Positions 29,132-41,287 of a DNA stretch of 64,000 nucleotides are shown one piece after another. The position numbers and the translations under genes were made by a program. Source of the stretch: Dyella sp. RRB7 (GTDB lineage Bacteria; Pseudomonadota; Gammaproteobacteria; Xanthomonadales; Rhodanobacteraceae); NCBI RefSeq assembly GCF_022761115.1, contig NZ_JAKWJS010000001.1, positions 124,001 through 188,000 on the forward strand, in the 5' to 3' direction. Within the stretch, counting starts at the first letter, position 1. Every line of letters starts with the position of its first letter. The notes under the pieces were generated by a model. The model ran no database searches and had not been told where the DNA came from. It was given only the letters and a program-made list of their open reading frames with translations.

Positions 29132-29161
29132 GCGACGACGGGAACACCCATCCGTCGTCGC
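29132..29161. terminator. Bidirectional terminator-like dyad
   Basis: A perfect 10-base inverted repeat, GCGACGACGG and CCGTCGTCGC, with a 10-base loop, lies between the convergent small ORF (stop 29117) and the permease gene (stop 29172). It lacks a T-run on either side. Confidence 0.5.
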
Positions 29162-29171
29162 AGGAGGGCAG

Positions 29172-30614
29172 CTATCGGGCGCCTTCGCGCAAGCGGCTAT
29201 GCCGATAGCCGTAACCGGCGTAGATCAGCATGCCCAGGGCGGTCCACCCCGCCAGCAAGGCCCAGTTCGCCGCGTTCATCTGCGCCAGCAGGAACAGGCA
29301 CACGATCACGCCCAGCGTGCACACGAAGGGCGCCGCCGGCACGCGAAAGCCACGCGGCAGCTCGGGGCGCGTGCGACGCAATACCAGCACGCCGATGCAG
29401 ACCGTGGCAAAAGCCAGCAGCGTGCCCATCGAAAGCAGATCGCCCAGCAGGCTCAGCGGAAACACCGCCGCCAGCACGCCGCCCACGATGCCCACCAGCA
29501 AGGTGGTGCGATGCGGCGTGCGAAACCGCTCGTGCACGGCGCCGAACAGGCACGGCAACAAGCCATCGCCCGCCATGCTGTAGAGAATGCGCGCCAGCCC
29601 CATGTGCATCACCAGGATCACCGAGGTAAGGCCCGCCACCGCACCGACCTGGGTCAGCAGCTTCAGCCACGCCAGCCCCGGATGGGCCGCCAGCGCGGTG
29701 GCCACCGGCTCGGCGGTGGCCAGCTGCGGATACGGCACCAGGCCGGTGAGTACCGCCGCCACGATGATGTAGAGCACCGTGCAGATCGCCAGCGAAATGA
29801 GAATGCCCGCCGGCACGTTCTGCTGCGGATTGCGCGTTTCCTGCGCCGCCGTCGCCACCGCATCGAAACCGATATAGGCGTAGAACACGCTGGTGGCCGC
29901 ACGGAACACACCGCTCCAGCCGTAGTGGTCGCCGCCCTGGCTGGCCGGCACGTAGGGATGCCACAGCGAGGTATCGAGATACTGCAGGCCGAACACCACG
30001 AACAGGATCACCACCAGCACCTTGAGCGCCACCACCACGCTGGCAAACAGCGTGGACTGGCGCGTGCCCGAATAGAGCAACGCCGTGATCGCCGCCACCA
30101 CCAGCAACGCCGGCAGATTGATCCAGGCGCCGGTGGCCACGAAATGGCCGTCGCGGAAACTCAGCGGCGCATTCGCCAACACGGCAGGCACATCGATGCC
30201 CAGGCTATGCAACAGCCCCACGCCGTAGCCCGACCAGCCCACCGCCACCGACGACACCGCCAGCAAGTACTCGGCCACCACGTTCCAGCCGATAAACCAG
30301 GCCAGCAGTTCGCCGAAAGTGGCATAGGCATACACATAGGCACTGCCCGATACCGGCAACATGGCCGCGAACTCGGCATAGCTGAGCGCCGCCAGCGCCG
30401 CCGCCAAACCTGCCAGCACGAAAGAAAGAGTCAGCGCCGGACCCGCGTGCTCGGCCGCCGCCTGGCCGGTGATGACGAAAATACCGGCGCCAATCACCGC
30501 TCCCACGCCCAGCACAATCAAATCCTTCAGGCCCAGCGTGCGGCGTAGCGCATCACCGGCGGAAAGCGACGATTCGATGGGCTTGAGGGAGAACAACGAA
30601 CGGATCAGGGACAT
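29172..30614 (-). CDS. APC family amino acid permease (480 aa)
   Basis: An inner membrane amino acid transporter with about 12-14 hydrophobic segments. The first segment has the APC substrate motif GVGAVIGAGIFVITG, and the N-terminus (LRRTLGLKDLIVLG) resembles the cationic amino acid transporter (CAT/YfnA) subgroup. FYAYIGFDAVATAAQETRNPQ near residue 245 is also typical of that subgroup. Substrate specificity cannot be fixed. It is divergent from a TlpA-like thioredoxin gene and interrupts the rnhB-dnaE neighbourhood. Confidence 0.9.
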   Translation of the reverse strand: MSLIRSLFSLKPIESSLSAGDALRRTLGLKDLIVLGVGAVIGAGIFVITGQAAAEHAGPALTLSFVLAGLAAALAALSYAEFAAMLPVSGSAYVYAYATFGELLAWFIGWNVVAEYLLAVSSVAVGWSGYGVGLLHSLGIDVPAVLANAPLSFRDGHFVATGAWINLPALLVVAAITALLYSGTRQSTLFASVVVALKVLVVILFVVFGLQYLDTSLWHPYVPASQGGDHYGWSGVFRAATSVFYAYIGFDAVATAAQETRNPQQNVPAGILISLAICTVLYIIVAAVLTGLVPYPQLATAEPVATALAAHPGLAWLKLLTQVGAVAGLTSVILVMHMGLARILYSMAGDGLLPCLFGAVHERFRTPHRTTLLVGIVGGVLAAVFPLSLLGDLLSMGTLLAFATVCIGVLVLRRTRPELPRGFRVPAAPFVCTLGVIVCLFLLAQMNAANWALLAGWTALGMLIYAGYGYRHSRLREGAR

Positions 30615-30771
30615 GGGCGGTATCCGGGCAGCGCGACGCGGCGGCCGTGCGAGTCAGGTAAAGCGCCCGACCATGCCAGTCATCGCCCATCCCCGCAACC
30701 GCCACAAGATGGCTGCCCGGGACTGACGGCAACATCCGCTTGCGCTAACCTGCCGTCCAGGGGGAACCACC

Positions 30772-31320
30772 ATGAAACGCTCTATCCGGCATACGCTGGC
30801 CGTTCTTGCACTGGCCGCTGCATCCATCGGCCATGCCCGCCCCGGCGTGGGCGATGTGCCGCCGGATTACCTGGGGCGTGATCGCGATGGCCATGACGTT
30901 CGTGTCTCGGCGCTGCGCGGCAAGGTGGTGATTGTCTCTTTCTGGGCGTCGTGGTGCAGCTACTGCATGAAAGAATTGCCGACACTGGCTGCTCTCCAGA
31001 AAATGAAGGGGCCTGCCGATCTGCAGGTGATCGGTGTCAGCCACGACGACAACCTGGATACCTTCCGCAAGATCCGGAGTCGCTGGAAGAACCTGGACGT
31101 CATCCTCACCTACGATGCGGGCGACCATCGCATCGCCAATCCCTATGCGGTCGACGGGATCCCCCATATGGTGATGATCGGCCGCGACGGGCGCATCGCC
31201 CATGTGCACGTCGGTTATGGCGAGGACATGGTGGGCCAGATCCTCGATGAAGTCGACGAACTGCTCGACCAGCCCGCTCCGGCCCCCGCCGCACCTGCGC
31301 CCGCCACGCCAGCCAGCTGA
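30772..31320 (+). CDS. TlpA-like periplasmic thioredoxin (182 aa)
   Basis: An exported thiol-disulfide protein. A signal peptide (VLALAAASIGHA) is followed by a TlpA/ResA-type thioredoxin fold with the active site WCSYC (Cys62, Cys65) in SFWASWCSYC and the cis-Pro loop GIPHMVMIG. The C-terminus is a short Pro/Ala tail. AGGGGGA precedes the ATG. Members of this family reduce apocytochrome c or other exported proteins. No cytochrome maturation gene is adjacent, so the partner is unknown. It lies 82 bases upstream of dnaE. Confidence 0.9.
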   Translation: MKRSIRHTLAVLALAAASIGHARPGVGDVPPDYLGRDRDGHDVRVSALRGKVVIVSFWASWCSYCMKELPTLAALQKMKGPADLQVIGVSHDDNLDTFRKIRSRWKNLDVILTYDAGDHRIANPYAVDGIPHMVMIGRDGRIAHVHVGYGEDMVGQILDEVDELLDQPAPAPAAPAPATPAS

Positions 31321-31402
31321 AGGCGCGGCCTCGGCGGCAATGTCAATTCTTGCCCGCCCCACGCCGCACCGGTAGGCTGATGCTCCATTCTGCGCGTGCG
31401 CC

Positions 31403-34960
<3,558 letters not shown>

Positions 34961-35068
34961 CGCCAGCGGGGCGTCCGCGGCCGCCTTCACACTTCCCATA
35001 CGCCGCCGTTCCCGCCTTTTTTCGCGGATCGGTATACTGGCCCGCTTCCGTGTCACGAATAGCACCGA

Positions 35069-36025
35069 ATGAACCCTAACTTCCTCGATTTCGAACAACC
35101 TATTGCCGAGCTGGACGCGAAGATTGAAGAGCTTCGCCACGCCAGCCATGGGCAGGCGTTCAACATCGACGAAGAAGTCGGCCGCCTGCGCGAGAAGCTG
35201 AAGCTCAAGACCAACGAGATCTTCCGCAACCTCACGCCGTGGCAGGTGACCCAGCTGTCGCGGCATCCCGCGCGCCCCTACACGCTCGATTACATCAGCG
35301 TGATGTGCGACGAATTCCACGAGCTGGCCGGCGACCGCGCCTATGCGGACGACGCCGCCATCGTGGGTGGCCTGGGCCGCATCAACGGCCGCTCGGTGAT
35401 GATCATCGGCCACCAGAAGGCACGCGACACCAAGGGCAAGGTGCGCCGCAACTTCGGCATGCCGCGCCCCGAGGGTTACCGCAAGGCGCTGCGCCTGATG
35501 AAGATGGCCGAGCGCTTCGGCCTGCCGCTGATCACCCTGATCGACACCCCGGGCGCCTACCCCGGCGTCGGCGCCGAGGAGCGCGGCCAGAGCGAAGCCA
35601 TCGCCCGCAACCTGCTGGAAATGGCCGACCTCAAGACGCCCATCGTGTGTACCGTGATCGGCGAAGGCGGCTCGGGCGGCGCGCTGGCCATCGGTGTGGG
35701 CGATCGCACCGTCATGTTGCAGTACTCCACGTATTCGGTGATCTCGCCGGAAGGCTGCGCGTCCATCCTGTGGAAGAGCGCCGACAAGGCCAAGGATGCC
35801 GCCGAGGCGCTGGGCCTGACCGCACCGCGCCTGCTGGAGCTGGGCCTGATCGACAAGGTGGTGCGCGAACCGCTGGGCGGCGCCCATCGCAATCCGCATT
35901 CGATGGCGGTGCGCCTGAAGGCGGTGCTGCTGAACCAGCTCGACGAGCTGGAAGCGCTGCCCATCAACGACCTGCTCGAACTGCGCTACAAGCGCCTGCG
36001 CGGTTACGGTTCCTACCAGGAATAA
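35069..36025 (+). CDS. accA: Acetyl-CoA carboxylase carboxyltransferase subunit alpha (318 aa)
   Basis: With AccD it forms the carboxyltransferase that makes malonyl-CoA. Typical parts are the N-terminal coiled region ([17 protein letters not shown]), RPYTLDYI, the substrate loop [15 protein letters not shown] and [15 protein letters not shown]. The length is essentially the 319 of E. coli. A TATACT -10-like site is at 35033-35038, without a good -35. It is the first gene of a likely run accA-VOC-NYN-tilS. Confidence 0.97.
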   Translation: MNPNFLDFEQPIAELDAKIEELRHASHGQAFNIDEEVGRLREKLKLKTNEIFRNLTPWQVTQLSRHPARPYTLDYISVMCDEFHELAGDRAYADDAAIVGGLGRINGRSVMIIGHQKARDTKGKVRRNFGMPRPEGYRKALRLMKMAERFGLPLITLIDTPGAYPGVGAEERGQSEAIARNLLEMADLKTPIVCTVIGEGGSGGALAIGVGDRTVMLQYSTYSVISPEGCASILWKSADKAKDAAEALGLTAPRLLELGLIDKVVREPLGGAHRNPHSMAVRLKAVLLNQLDELEALPINDLLELRYKRLRGYGSYQE

Positions 36026-36030
36026 GCACC

Positions 36031-36423
36031 ATGGGCGTGCGCGGGATCGATCACGTGAACCTGCGCGCACCCGCCGACCTCGTTGAGCGGCTGCGTCGCT
36101 TTTATACCGACCTCATCGGCCTGCGCGAAGGTCCGCGCCCTACCCCGCGCTCGGGCTCGCGCGGCCATTGGCTGTATGCCGGCGAGCGGGCGCTGATCCA
36201 CCTGGGGATCGCCGCGGACGGCGACGGCCAACCGCAGCGCACCGGCTGGCTAAGCCACGTTGCGCTGGCCTGTGACGACCTGGAGGCCATGCGTGCCCGA
36301 CTCGATGCGGCCGGCGTGCCGTACCGCGTCGAGATCGTGGATGCGCCGGGCCAGGTGCAGTTGTTCCTGAGTGATCCGGCCGGTGTCGGCATCGAGCTGA
36401 ATTTCCGCACCGACCAGCGCTGA
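36031..36423 (+). CDS. VOC/glyoxalase-fold protein (130 aa)
   Basis: A small vicinal oxygen chelate fold protein that starts GIDHVNLRAPADLVERLRRFYTDLIGL and ends DPAGVGIELNFR, which is the usual glyoxalase/dioxygenase paired beta-alpha-beta pattern. Possible metal ligands are the His of IDHVNL, the His of SHVAL and the Glu of GIELNF. The substrate is unknown. It starts 5 bases after accA, so the two are cotranscribed. Confidence 0.88.
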   Translation: MGVRGIDHVNLRAPADLVERLRRFYTDLIGLREGPRPTPRSGSRGHWLYAGERALIHLGIAADGDGQPQRTGWLSHVALACDDLEAMRARLDAAGVPYRVEIVDAPGQVQLFLSDPAGVGIELNFRTDQR

Positions 36424-36472
36424 CCACACAGGCGGCGCTACCATCGGCGCATCCCCGCCAGGAACATGCGCC

Positions 36473-37228
36473 ATGGCCAACGAACACGTTACCAAGCTCG
36501 CCGTGCTGATCGACGCCGACAACGCACAGCCGGCCATCGCCGAGGCGCTGCTGGCCGAAGTGGCCAAGTACGGCACCGCGCACGTCAAGCGTGCCTATGG
36601 CGACTGGACCAGCACGCACCTGAAAGGCTGGAAAGAGCAACTGCTCACCCAGTCGATCCAGCCGATCCAGCAATTCGGCTACACCAGCGGCAAGAACGCC
36701 ACCGACTCGGCGATGATCATCGATGCGATGGACCTACTGTATTCGGGGCGCCTGGACGGCTTCTGCATCGTCTCCAGCGACAGCGATTTCACCCGGCTGG
36801 CCGCGCGCATCCGCGAGTCCGGCCTGATCGTGTACGGCTTCGGCGAGCGCAAGACGCCCGACCCGTTCGTGGCCGCCTGCGACAAGTTCGTCTACACCGA
36901 CATCCTGGTCGCCAAGCCCGACGAAGAACAACCGCTCAAGCCGCGCACCGCCGCCCAGCTCAAGCAGGACACCAGCCTGGTCAACCTGCTGCGCAACGCG
37001 GTGGAGGCGGCTTCCGACGACGACGGCTGGGCCGCGCTGGGCGGCGTGGGCTCCATCATCACCAAGCAGCGTCCCAACTTCGACGCACGCAGCTACGGCT
37101 ACAACAAGCTCAGTGAGTTGATCGCGGCAACCACCCTGTTCGAAATGGATCGCCGCAGCCCGGGCGACGGACGGCCCAAGGTCATCTACGTGCGCAACAA
37201 GACCCGGAAATCGCCACCCCGTGAGTAA
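36473..37228 (+). CDS. NYN domain plus OST-HTH/LOTUS protein (251 aa)
   Basis: The N-terminal part (about residues 1-145) is a NYN PIN-like nuclease domain: the acidic residues sit in VLIDADNAQP and SSDSDFTRLA, and AYGDWT and GYTSGKNATDSAMIIDAMD fit the family. The C-terminal part (about 160-245) looks like a LOTUS RNA-binding winged helix (LLRNAVEAASDDDGWAALGGVGSII... FDARSYGYNKLSELI). Together they suggest an RNA-cleaving or RNA-binding enzyme. Its cellular target is unknown. The 3' end overlaps the GTG start of tilS by 8 bases, pointing to coupling with tRNA modification. Confidence 0.9.
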   Translation: MANEHVTKLAVLIDADNAQPAIAEALLAEVAKYGTAHVKRAYGDWTSTHLKGWKEQLLTQSIQPIQQFGYTSGKNATDSAMIIDAMDLLYSGRLDGFCIVSSDSDFTRLAARIRESGLIVYGFGERKTPDPFVAACDKFVYTDILVAKPDEEQPLKPRTAAQLKQDTSLVNLLRNAVEAASDDDGWAALGGVGSIITKQRPNFDARSYGYNKLSELIAATTLFEMDRRSPGDGRPKVIYVRNKTRKSPPRE

Positions 37229-38516
37229 GCTCGACGCGACCCTGCTACAAGCCTTGCGCGAGCAGCCGCCGGGCCCGCTGTGCGTGGCGTACAGCGGCGG
37301 ACCGGATTCCACCGCGCTGTTGCATGCGCTTGCGCAACTGCCCGAAGCGCAGCAACGCGGCCTGCGCGCGCTGCATATCGACCACGGCCTGCATCCGGAC
37401 AGCCGGCAATGGTCCGAACACTGCCGGCAGCTCGCCCAGGAGTGGGGCGTGCCCTGCCTGGTGCTGCGAGTGGACGTGGAGCATGCCCGTGGCTACGGGC
37501 TGGAGGCCGCCGCGCGGGAAGCACGCTACCGCGCCTTCGCCTTGTCCTTGCGCAAGGGCGAGCTGCTGCTGCTCGGCCATCATCGCGACGACCAGGCCGA
37601 AACCGTGCTGCTGAAGCTGCTGCGCGGCGCAGGGCCGGAGGGCCTGGGCGGCATGCGTGCGCTGCGCCCGCTGGGGCAGGGCCGGCTGTGGCGCCCGCTG
37701 CTCGAGCTGCCCCGCGAGGTGCTGCGTGGCTACGTCCAGGTTCAGGGGCTGCCGTGCATCGACGATCCATCCAATGCCGACAGCCGCCTGTCACGGAACT
37801 TCCTTCGCCACGAGATCCTGCCTCGCCTGAGCCAGCACTGGCCGCAGGCGCTGGAGTCGATCACCCACAGCGCCCGCCTCAGCCGCGCCGCCAGCGATGC
37901 GCTGGAACAGCAGTGGCGCGCCGAGCAGGCCCGTTTGCTCGACCCGAGCTCCGGCAGCCTGGACGCCGCAGGCTGGCTGGCGTTGTCGCCCGCGCTGCGC
38001 CATCCGCTGCTCGACGACTGGCTGCATGCTCGCGGCCTGCCCGCGCCGACCACGGCGCAACGCGCGCAGATCGAGCGCCAATGCGCAGCCCGCGACGGCC
38101 AGTTGCCGTGCATCCGCTGGGCCGGCGCCGAGCTGCATGTGTGGAAGGGGCGGCTGTGGGCGTTGCCTCCGCAACGGAGCATCGACCCGCACTGGCACGC
38201 CAGCTGGCATGGCGAACCCCTGGCCCTGCCCGATGGCGGCAGCTTGCGGCTGGACCCGCCCGCCCGGCTCGCCGAGCCCCTGCTGGTGCGCCTGCGCCAG
38301 GGCGGTGAACACCTCCGCCCCGCCGGCGACGCGCACACCCGCGAGCTGCGCGACCTGTTCCAGCAGAGCGGCATGCCGCCCTGGCGCCGCGCTGCCTGCC
38401 CGCTGCTGCATAGCGGCGATGAATTGATCGGCGTGGGCGATCGCTGGCTGACCGAGCACGGCAAGGCCCTGTTCCTGCAAGCCGGCGCTACCCCCTACTG
38501 GCAGCCCGCCTGCTGA
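37221..38516 (+). CDS. tilS: tRNA(Ile)-lysidine synthetase (431 aa)
   Basis: Modifies C34 of tRNA-Ile(CAU) to lysidine. The PP-loop ATPase motif is AYSGGPDSTALLH near residue 24, HIDHGLHPDS follows, and LLGHHRDDQAETVLLKLLRG near 115 is the family signature. The C-terminal TilS domain (LVRLRQGGEHLRPAG and LRDLFQQSGMPPWRR) is complete. The length matches E. coli (432). The start is a GTG overlapping the preceding NYN gene. Confidence 0.96.
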   Translation: MSKLDATLLQALREQPPGPLCVAYSGGPDSTALLHALAQLPEAQQRGLRALHIDHGLHPDSRQWSEHCRQLAQEWGVPCLVLRVDVEHARGYGLEAAAREARYRAFALSLRKGELLLLGHHRDDQAETVLLKLLRGAGPEGLGGMRALRPLGQGRLWRPLLELPREVLRGYVQVQGLPCIDDPSNADSRLSRNFLRHEILPRLSQHWPQALESITHSARLSRAASDALEQQWRAEQARLLDPSSGSLDAAGWLALSPALRHPLLDDWLHARGLPAPTTAQRAQIERQCAARDGQLPCIRWAGAELHVWKGRLWALPPQRSIDPHWHASWHGEPLALPDGGSLRLDPPARLAEPLLVRLRQGGEHLRPAGDAHTRELRDLFQQSGMPPWRRAACPLLHSGDELIGVGDRWLTEHGKALFLQAGATPYWQPAC

Positions 38517-38614
38517 CCTTGGCGTGATGGGCGTTCGCGCCATCGCACATTCGGCGCGACGTTTGCCCGCCCGCGCATTGATTCCGCACGTCCCCTGCGT
38601 TAGCTTTGCGGGCC

Positions 38615-38872
38615 ATGGCCAAGTCCGCATCCGCTCCCGCCAGTCCGGCTCCCGCCGCCGATTTCGAACACTCGCTGGACGAACTCGAGCAGCTGGTCGC
38701 GCGTATGGAAGGCGGCGAGCTGAGCCTGGACGAATCCCTCGCCTCCTTCGAGCGCGGCATCGGCCTGTACCGTCATTGCCAGCAGGCACTGGAAAGTGCC
38801 GAACTGCGCGTGCGACTGCTGCTCGATCCCGACGCTCCCGACACTGCCGAACCGTTTGAACCCGAACTCTAA
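38615..38872 (+). CDS. xseB: Exodeoxyribonuclease VII small subunit (85 aa)
   Basis: The small subunit of ExoVII. The family core is clear: [32 protein letters not shown]. The ATG at 38615 ([10 protein letters not shown]) gives 85 residues, near the usual 80. The C-terminus overlaps the start of ispA. The large subunit gene xseA is not in this window. Confidence 0.95.
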   Translation: MAKSASAPASPAPAADFEHSLDELEQLVARMEGGELSLDESLASFERGIGLYRHCQQALESAELRVRLLLDPDAPDTAEPFEPEL

Positions 38873-39755
38873 ACTCGGCAATGACCTCAAGTCGCTGATC
38901 GCGCGCGCCGACCAGTCGCTGATCCGCTCGCTGCCGCCCGAACAAAGCGCCCCCGTCGAACTGCATCGCGCCATGCACTATGCCGTGCTCGGCGGCGGCA
39001 AACGACTGCGCCCGCTGCTGGTGTACGCCACCGGCCACGCCTTTGGCGAGAGCGGCGCGCGCTTGGATGCGCCGGCCTGCGCGGTGGAGCTGATCCACGC
39101 CTATTCGCTGGTGCACGACGACCTGCCGGCGATGGACGACGATGACATGCGTCGCGGCCGGCCCACCTGCCACATCGTGTTCGGCGAAGCGATGGCCATT
39201 CTCGCGGGCGATGCCCTGCAGGCGCTGGCCTTCGAGCTGCTGGCCCACGATATCGAGACGGGCGTGTCCCCCACCCGCTGCGTGGAAATGTTGCGGGTGC
39301 TCGGCCGCGCCTGCGGCGCCGAGGGCATGGCCGGTGGACAGGCGCTGGATCTGGCCGCGGTCGGCCGCAAGCTGTCGCTGGCCGAGCTGGAGCACATGCA
39401 TGCCTGCAAGACCGGTGCGCTGATTCGCGCCTCGGTGCGCCTGGGCGCCCTGGCCGCCGGCGCCGATGACGATGCCCTGGCCGCCCTCGACCGCTACGCG
39501 CACGCCGTGGGCCTGGCCTTCCAGGTCCGCGACGACATCCTCGATGTGGAAGGGGAATCGACCGTGCTCGGCAAGACCGTCGGCAAGGACGCGGCCGCCG
39601 ACAAGCCGACGTTCCCCTCGATCATCGGCATGGACGCCTCGCGCGAACACCTTGCCCGGCTCACCGCCGATGCGCTCGACGCCATCGCCCCGCTGGGCGA
39701 GCGTGGTGCGCTGCTGGAAGAACTCGCCCGCTACGCCGCGGCGCGGCTGCGCTGA
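38856..39755 (+). CDS. ispA: Farnesyl diphosphate synthase (299 aa)
   Basis: A trans-prenyltransferase making C15-PP for UppS and other isoprenoid enzymes. The two aspartate-rich motifs are DDLPAMD at 88-94 and DDILD at 226-230, with GGKRLRP at 47-53 and the CKTGALI stretch. Homology begins a few residues after the TTG at 38856, which lies inside xseB (17-base overlap) and gives exactly the 299 residues of E. coli IspA; no ATG or GTG fits better. The next gene is not dxs, which often follows ispA. Confidence 0.93.
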   Translation: MNPNSKLGNDLKSLIARADQSLIRSLPPEQSAPVELHRAMHYAVLGGGKRLRPLLVYATGHAFGESGARLDAPACAVELIHAYSLVHDDLPAMDDDDMRRGRPTCHIVFGEAMAILAGDALQALAFELLAHDIETGVSPTRCVEMLRVLGRACGAEGMAGGQALDLAAVGRKLSLAELEHMHACKTGALIRASVRLGALAAGADDDALAALDRYAHAVGLAFQVRDDILDVEGESTVLGKTVGKDAAADKPTFPSIIGMDASREHLARLTADALDAIAPLGERGALLEELARYAAARLR

Positions 39756-39842
39756 CCGGCCCCGGTTGCCGCAGCGCTCCATGCGCAGCCAACGGCACCT
39801 CCTTGCGTCAACAGCCGTAAGACTCGGGCGTTTGTATAGCCA

Positions 39843-40604
39843 ATGCGTCAGCCATTCGTCAGCCAAGCCATGTCCCCTCTTCGCTACCTGGCGCGCCGTA
39901 GCGGCGCTGCACTGCTGACCGCCGTGGCCGGCACCTTGCTGGCCGCCGCCGCGGTACACGCCGCCCCGCCCCAGAACGTGGACTTCAGCGGCGCCTGGCG
40001 CCTGGATGACCGCAACAGCGATACCCCCGACACCCTCACGGCATCCATGCGCGTAGAAGCGCGCAAGGAGCAGGAAGCCACCACGCAGCAGGCACCGGCC
40101 TCGTCATCGACCAGCTCGACGCCGGCCAACGGCCGTGCCGGTGGCGGCCATCACGGCGGCGGCGGCATGGGCGGTGGCGGTGGAGGCATGGGCCGCGGCG
40201 GCGGCAAGCACGGCGGCGACCATGGCGACAGCAAGCCGGCCAGTACCGACAAAGACCCACTGGCCACGGCCACCTATCCGATGCCGCCCCTGCTGAACGT
40301 CGATTCGGTACTGCTGGTACAGCAGGATGCCAAGACCTTCCAGATTCACCTGAACAATGGCGACCAGCTCACCGGCAAGCTGGACGGCCAGCCCCACCAG
40401 ACGCTCAACGGCAATGCCATGGTGCGAGGCCACGTCGAAGGCGGCCAGCTGGTCGTCTCCATCGCCTATGCCGACGGTACCCAGCTCGTGCAGAACTGGG
40501 CCATGTCCCCCGATGGCCAGCAGCTGGTGGTCACCGGCAGCTGGAAGGTGCCCACGCTGCAGGAACCGGTGTCGTTCAAGCGCACCTACGTCGGCCTGCA
40601 CTAG
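39843..40604 (+). CDS. Secreted Gly/His-rich hypothetical protein (253 aa)
   Basis: A signal peptide is clear (AALLTAVAGTLLAAAAVHA, probable cleavage before APPQ). The mature part starts NVDFSGAWRLD, then has a low-complexity Gly/His/Met stretch near residues 100-127 (GGGHHGGGGMGGG, GKHGGDHGD), and ends in a beta-rich domain with repeated short strands (HLNNGDQLTGKLDG, WKVPTLQEPVSFKRTY). The Gly/His stretch could bind metal. No enzymatic motif is recognised. An in-frame ATG at 39870 (MSPLRYL) gives the same mature protein and may be the true start. Confidence 0.8.
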   Translation: MRQPFVSQAMSPLRYLARRSGAALLTAVAGTLLAAAAVHAAPPQNVDFSGAWRLDDRNSDTPDTLTASMRVEARKEQEATTQQAPASSSTSSTPANGRAGGGHHGGGGMGGGGGGMGRGGGKHGGDHGDSKPASTDKDPLATATYPMPPLLNVDSVLLVQQDAKTFQIHLNNGDQLTGKLDGQPHQTLNGNAMVRGHVEGGQLVVSIAYADGTQLVQNWAMSPDGQQLVVTGSWKVPTLQEPVSFKRTYVGLH

Positions 40605-40611
40605 CGCCGGT

Positions 40612-40674
40612 GTGGGAGCGACTTCAGTCACGACCAACGGGGTCGGCAGCTGTCGCGGCTGAAGCGGCTCCCAC
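40612..40674. repeat. REP-like inverted repeat (GTGGGAGCG family)
   Basis: The arms are GTGGGAGCGACTTCAGTC... at 40612-40633 and ...GCTGAAGCGGCTCCCAC at 40653-40674, matching at 18 of 22 positions across a 19-base centre. This sequence type is a well-known dispersed extragenic repeat in pseudomonads and xanthomonads. It lies between convergent genes, where such elements are common. Confidence 0.8.
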
Positions 40675-40689
40675 GAACGGCAGCGGCGC

Positions 40690-41130
40690 CTACTTGATCA
40701 GGCGCAGCGTGTACGGATAGCGATAACGCACGCCTTCGTTGGCGCGGATCGCGGCGATGATGGTGAACACCAGCCACGCTATGCCCACCACCACGCCAAT
40801 GGGTATGGCAATCACCACCCCCAATCCCAGGGTGATCAGCGTGAGCACGAACAGCGCAAAGAACACGATCGCGACGGTGATGTTGAAGTTCAGCGCTTCC
40901 TTGCCCTGATCGTCCACGAAGGGCATCGCGTCTTTCTTCACCAGCCAGATGATCAAGGGCCCCAGGAAACATCCCCAGCCAAACCAATGGCCGGTGAGGA
41001 TGAGGCCAAGCAAGGCGGAAAGGTGGGTAAACATGGCCCATTGCCGCTCCTGGGTGGAGGGCGTGCCGGATGGCGTGGCGGTGGCATCGTTCGACGGCGG
41101 CGGTACGACGGACTCGGGCGGAACGCTCAT
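40690..41130 (-). CDS. DUF4870 membrane protein (146 aa)
   Basis: A small membrane protein of the DUF4870 family. An N-terminal Pro/Ser/Thr-rich cytosolic part precedes WAMFTHLSALLGLIL, the family hallmark. Three hydrophobic segments follow, with GPLIIWLVKKDAMPFVDDQGKEALNF and a basic C-terminus (RYRYPYTLRLIK). Function is unknown for the family. The ATG at 41130 has AGGAGA 7 bases upstream, which is better than the in-frame ATG six bases further up. It is the only gene in its unit. Confidence 0.9.
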   Translation of the reverse strand: MSVPPESVVPPPSNDATATPSGTPSTQERQWAMFTHLSALLGLILTGHWFGWGCFLGPLIIWLVKKDAMPFVDDQGKEALNFNITVAIVFFALFVLTLITLGLGVVIAIPIGVVVGIAWLVFTIIAAIRANEGVRYRYPYTLRLIK

Positions 41131-41287
41131 GCGCATCTCCTGGTCGTTAGCCTGGTTTTTCCTGGTCGGCAAATTGCCGACGCCCCCGATCCTAGCAAGT
41201 GCCGGCCGCTTTTTCCGATGCCAGAAGTCTACGCCGCGTCGCGCCAATCTCGCCCCTCCCCTGCAGATCGGGGAGGGCGTCGATGTC

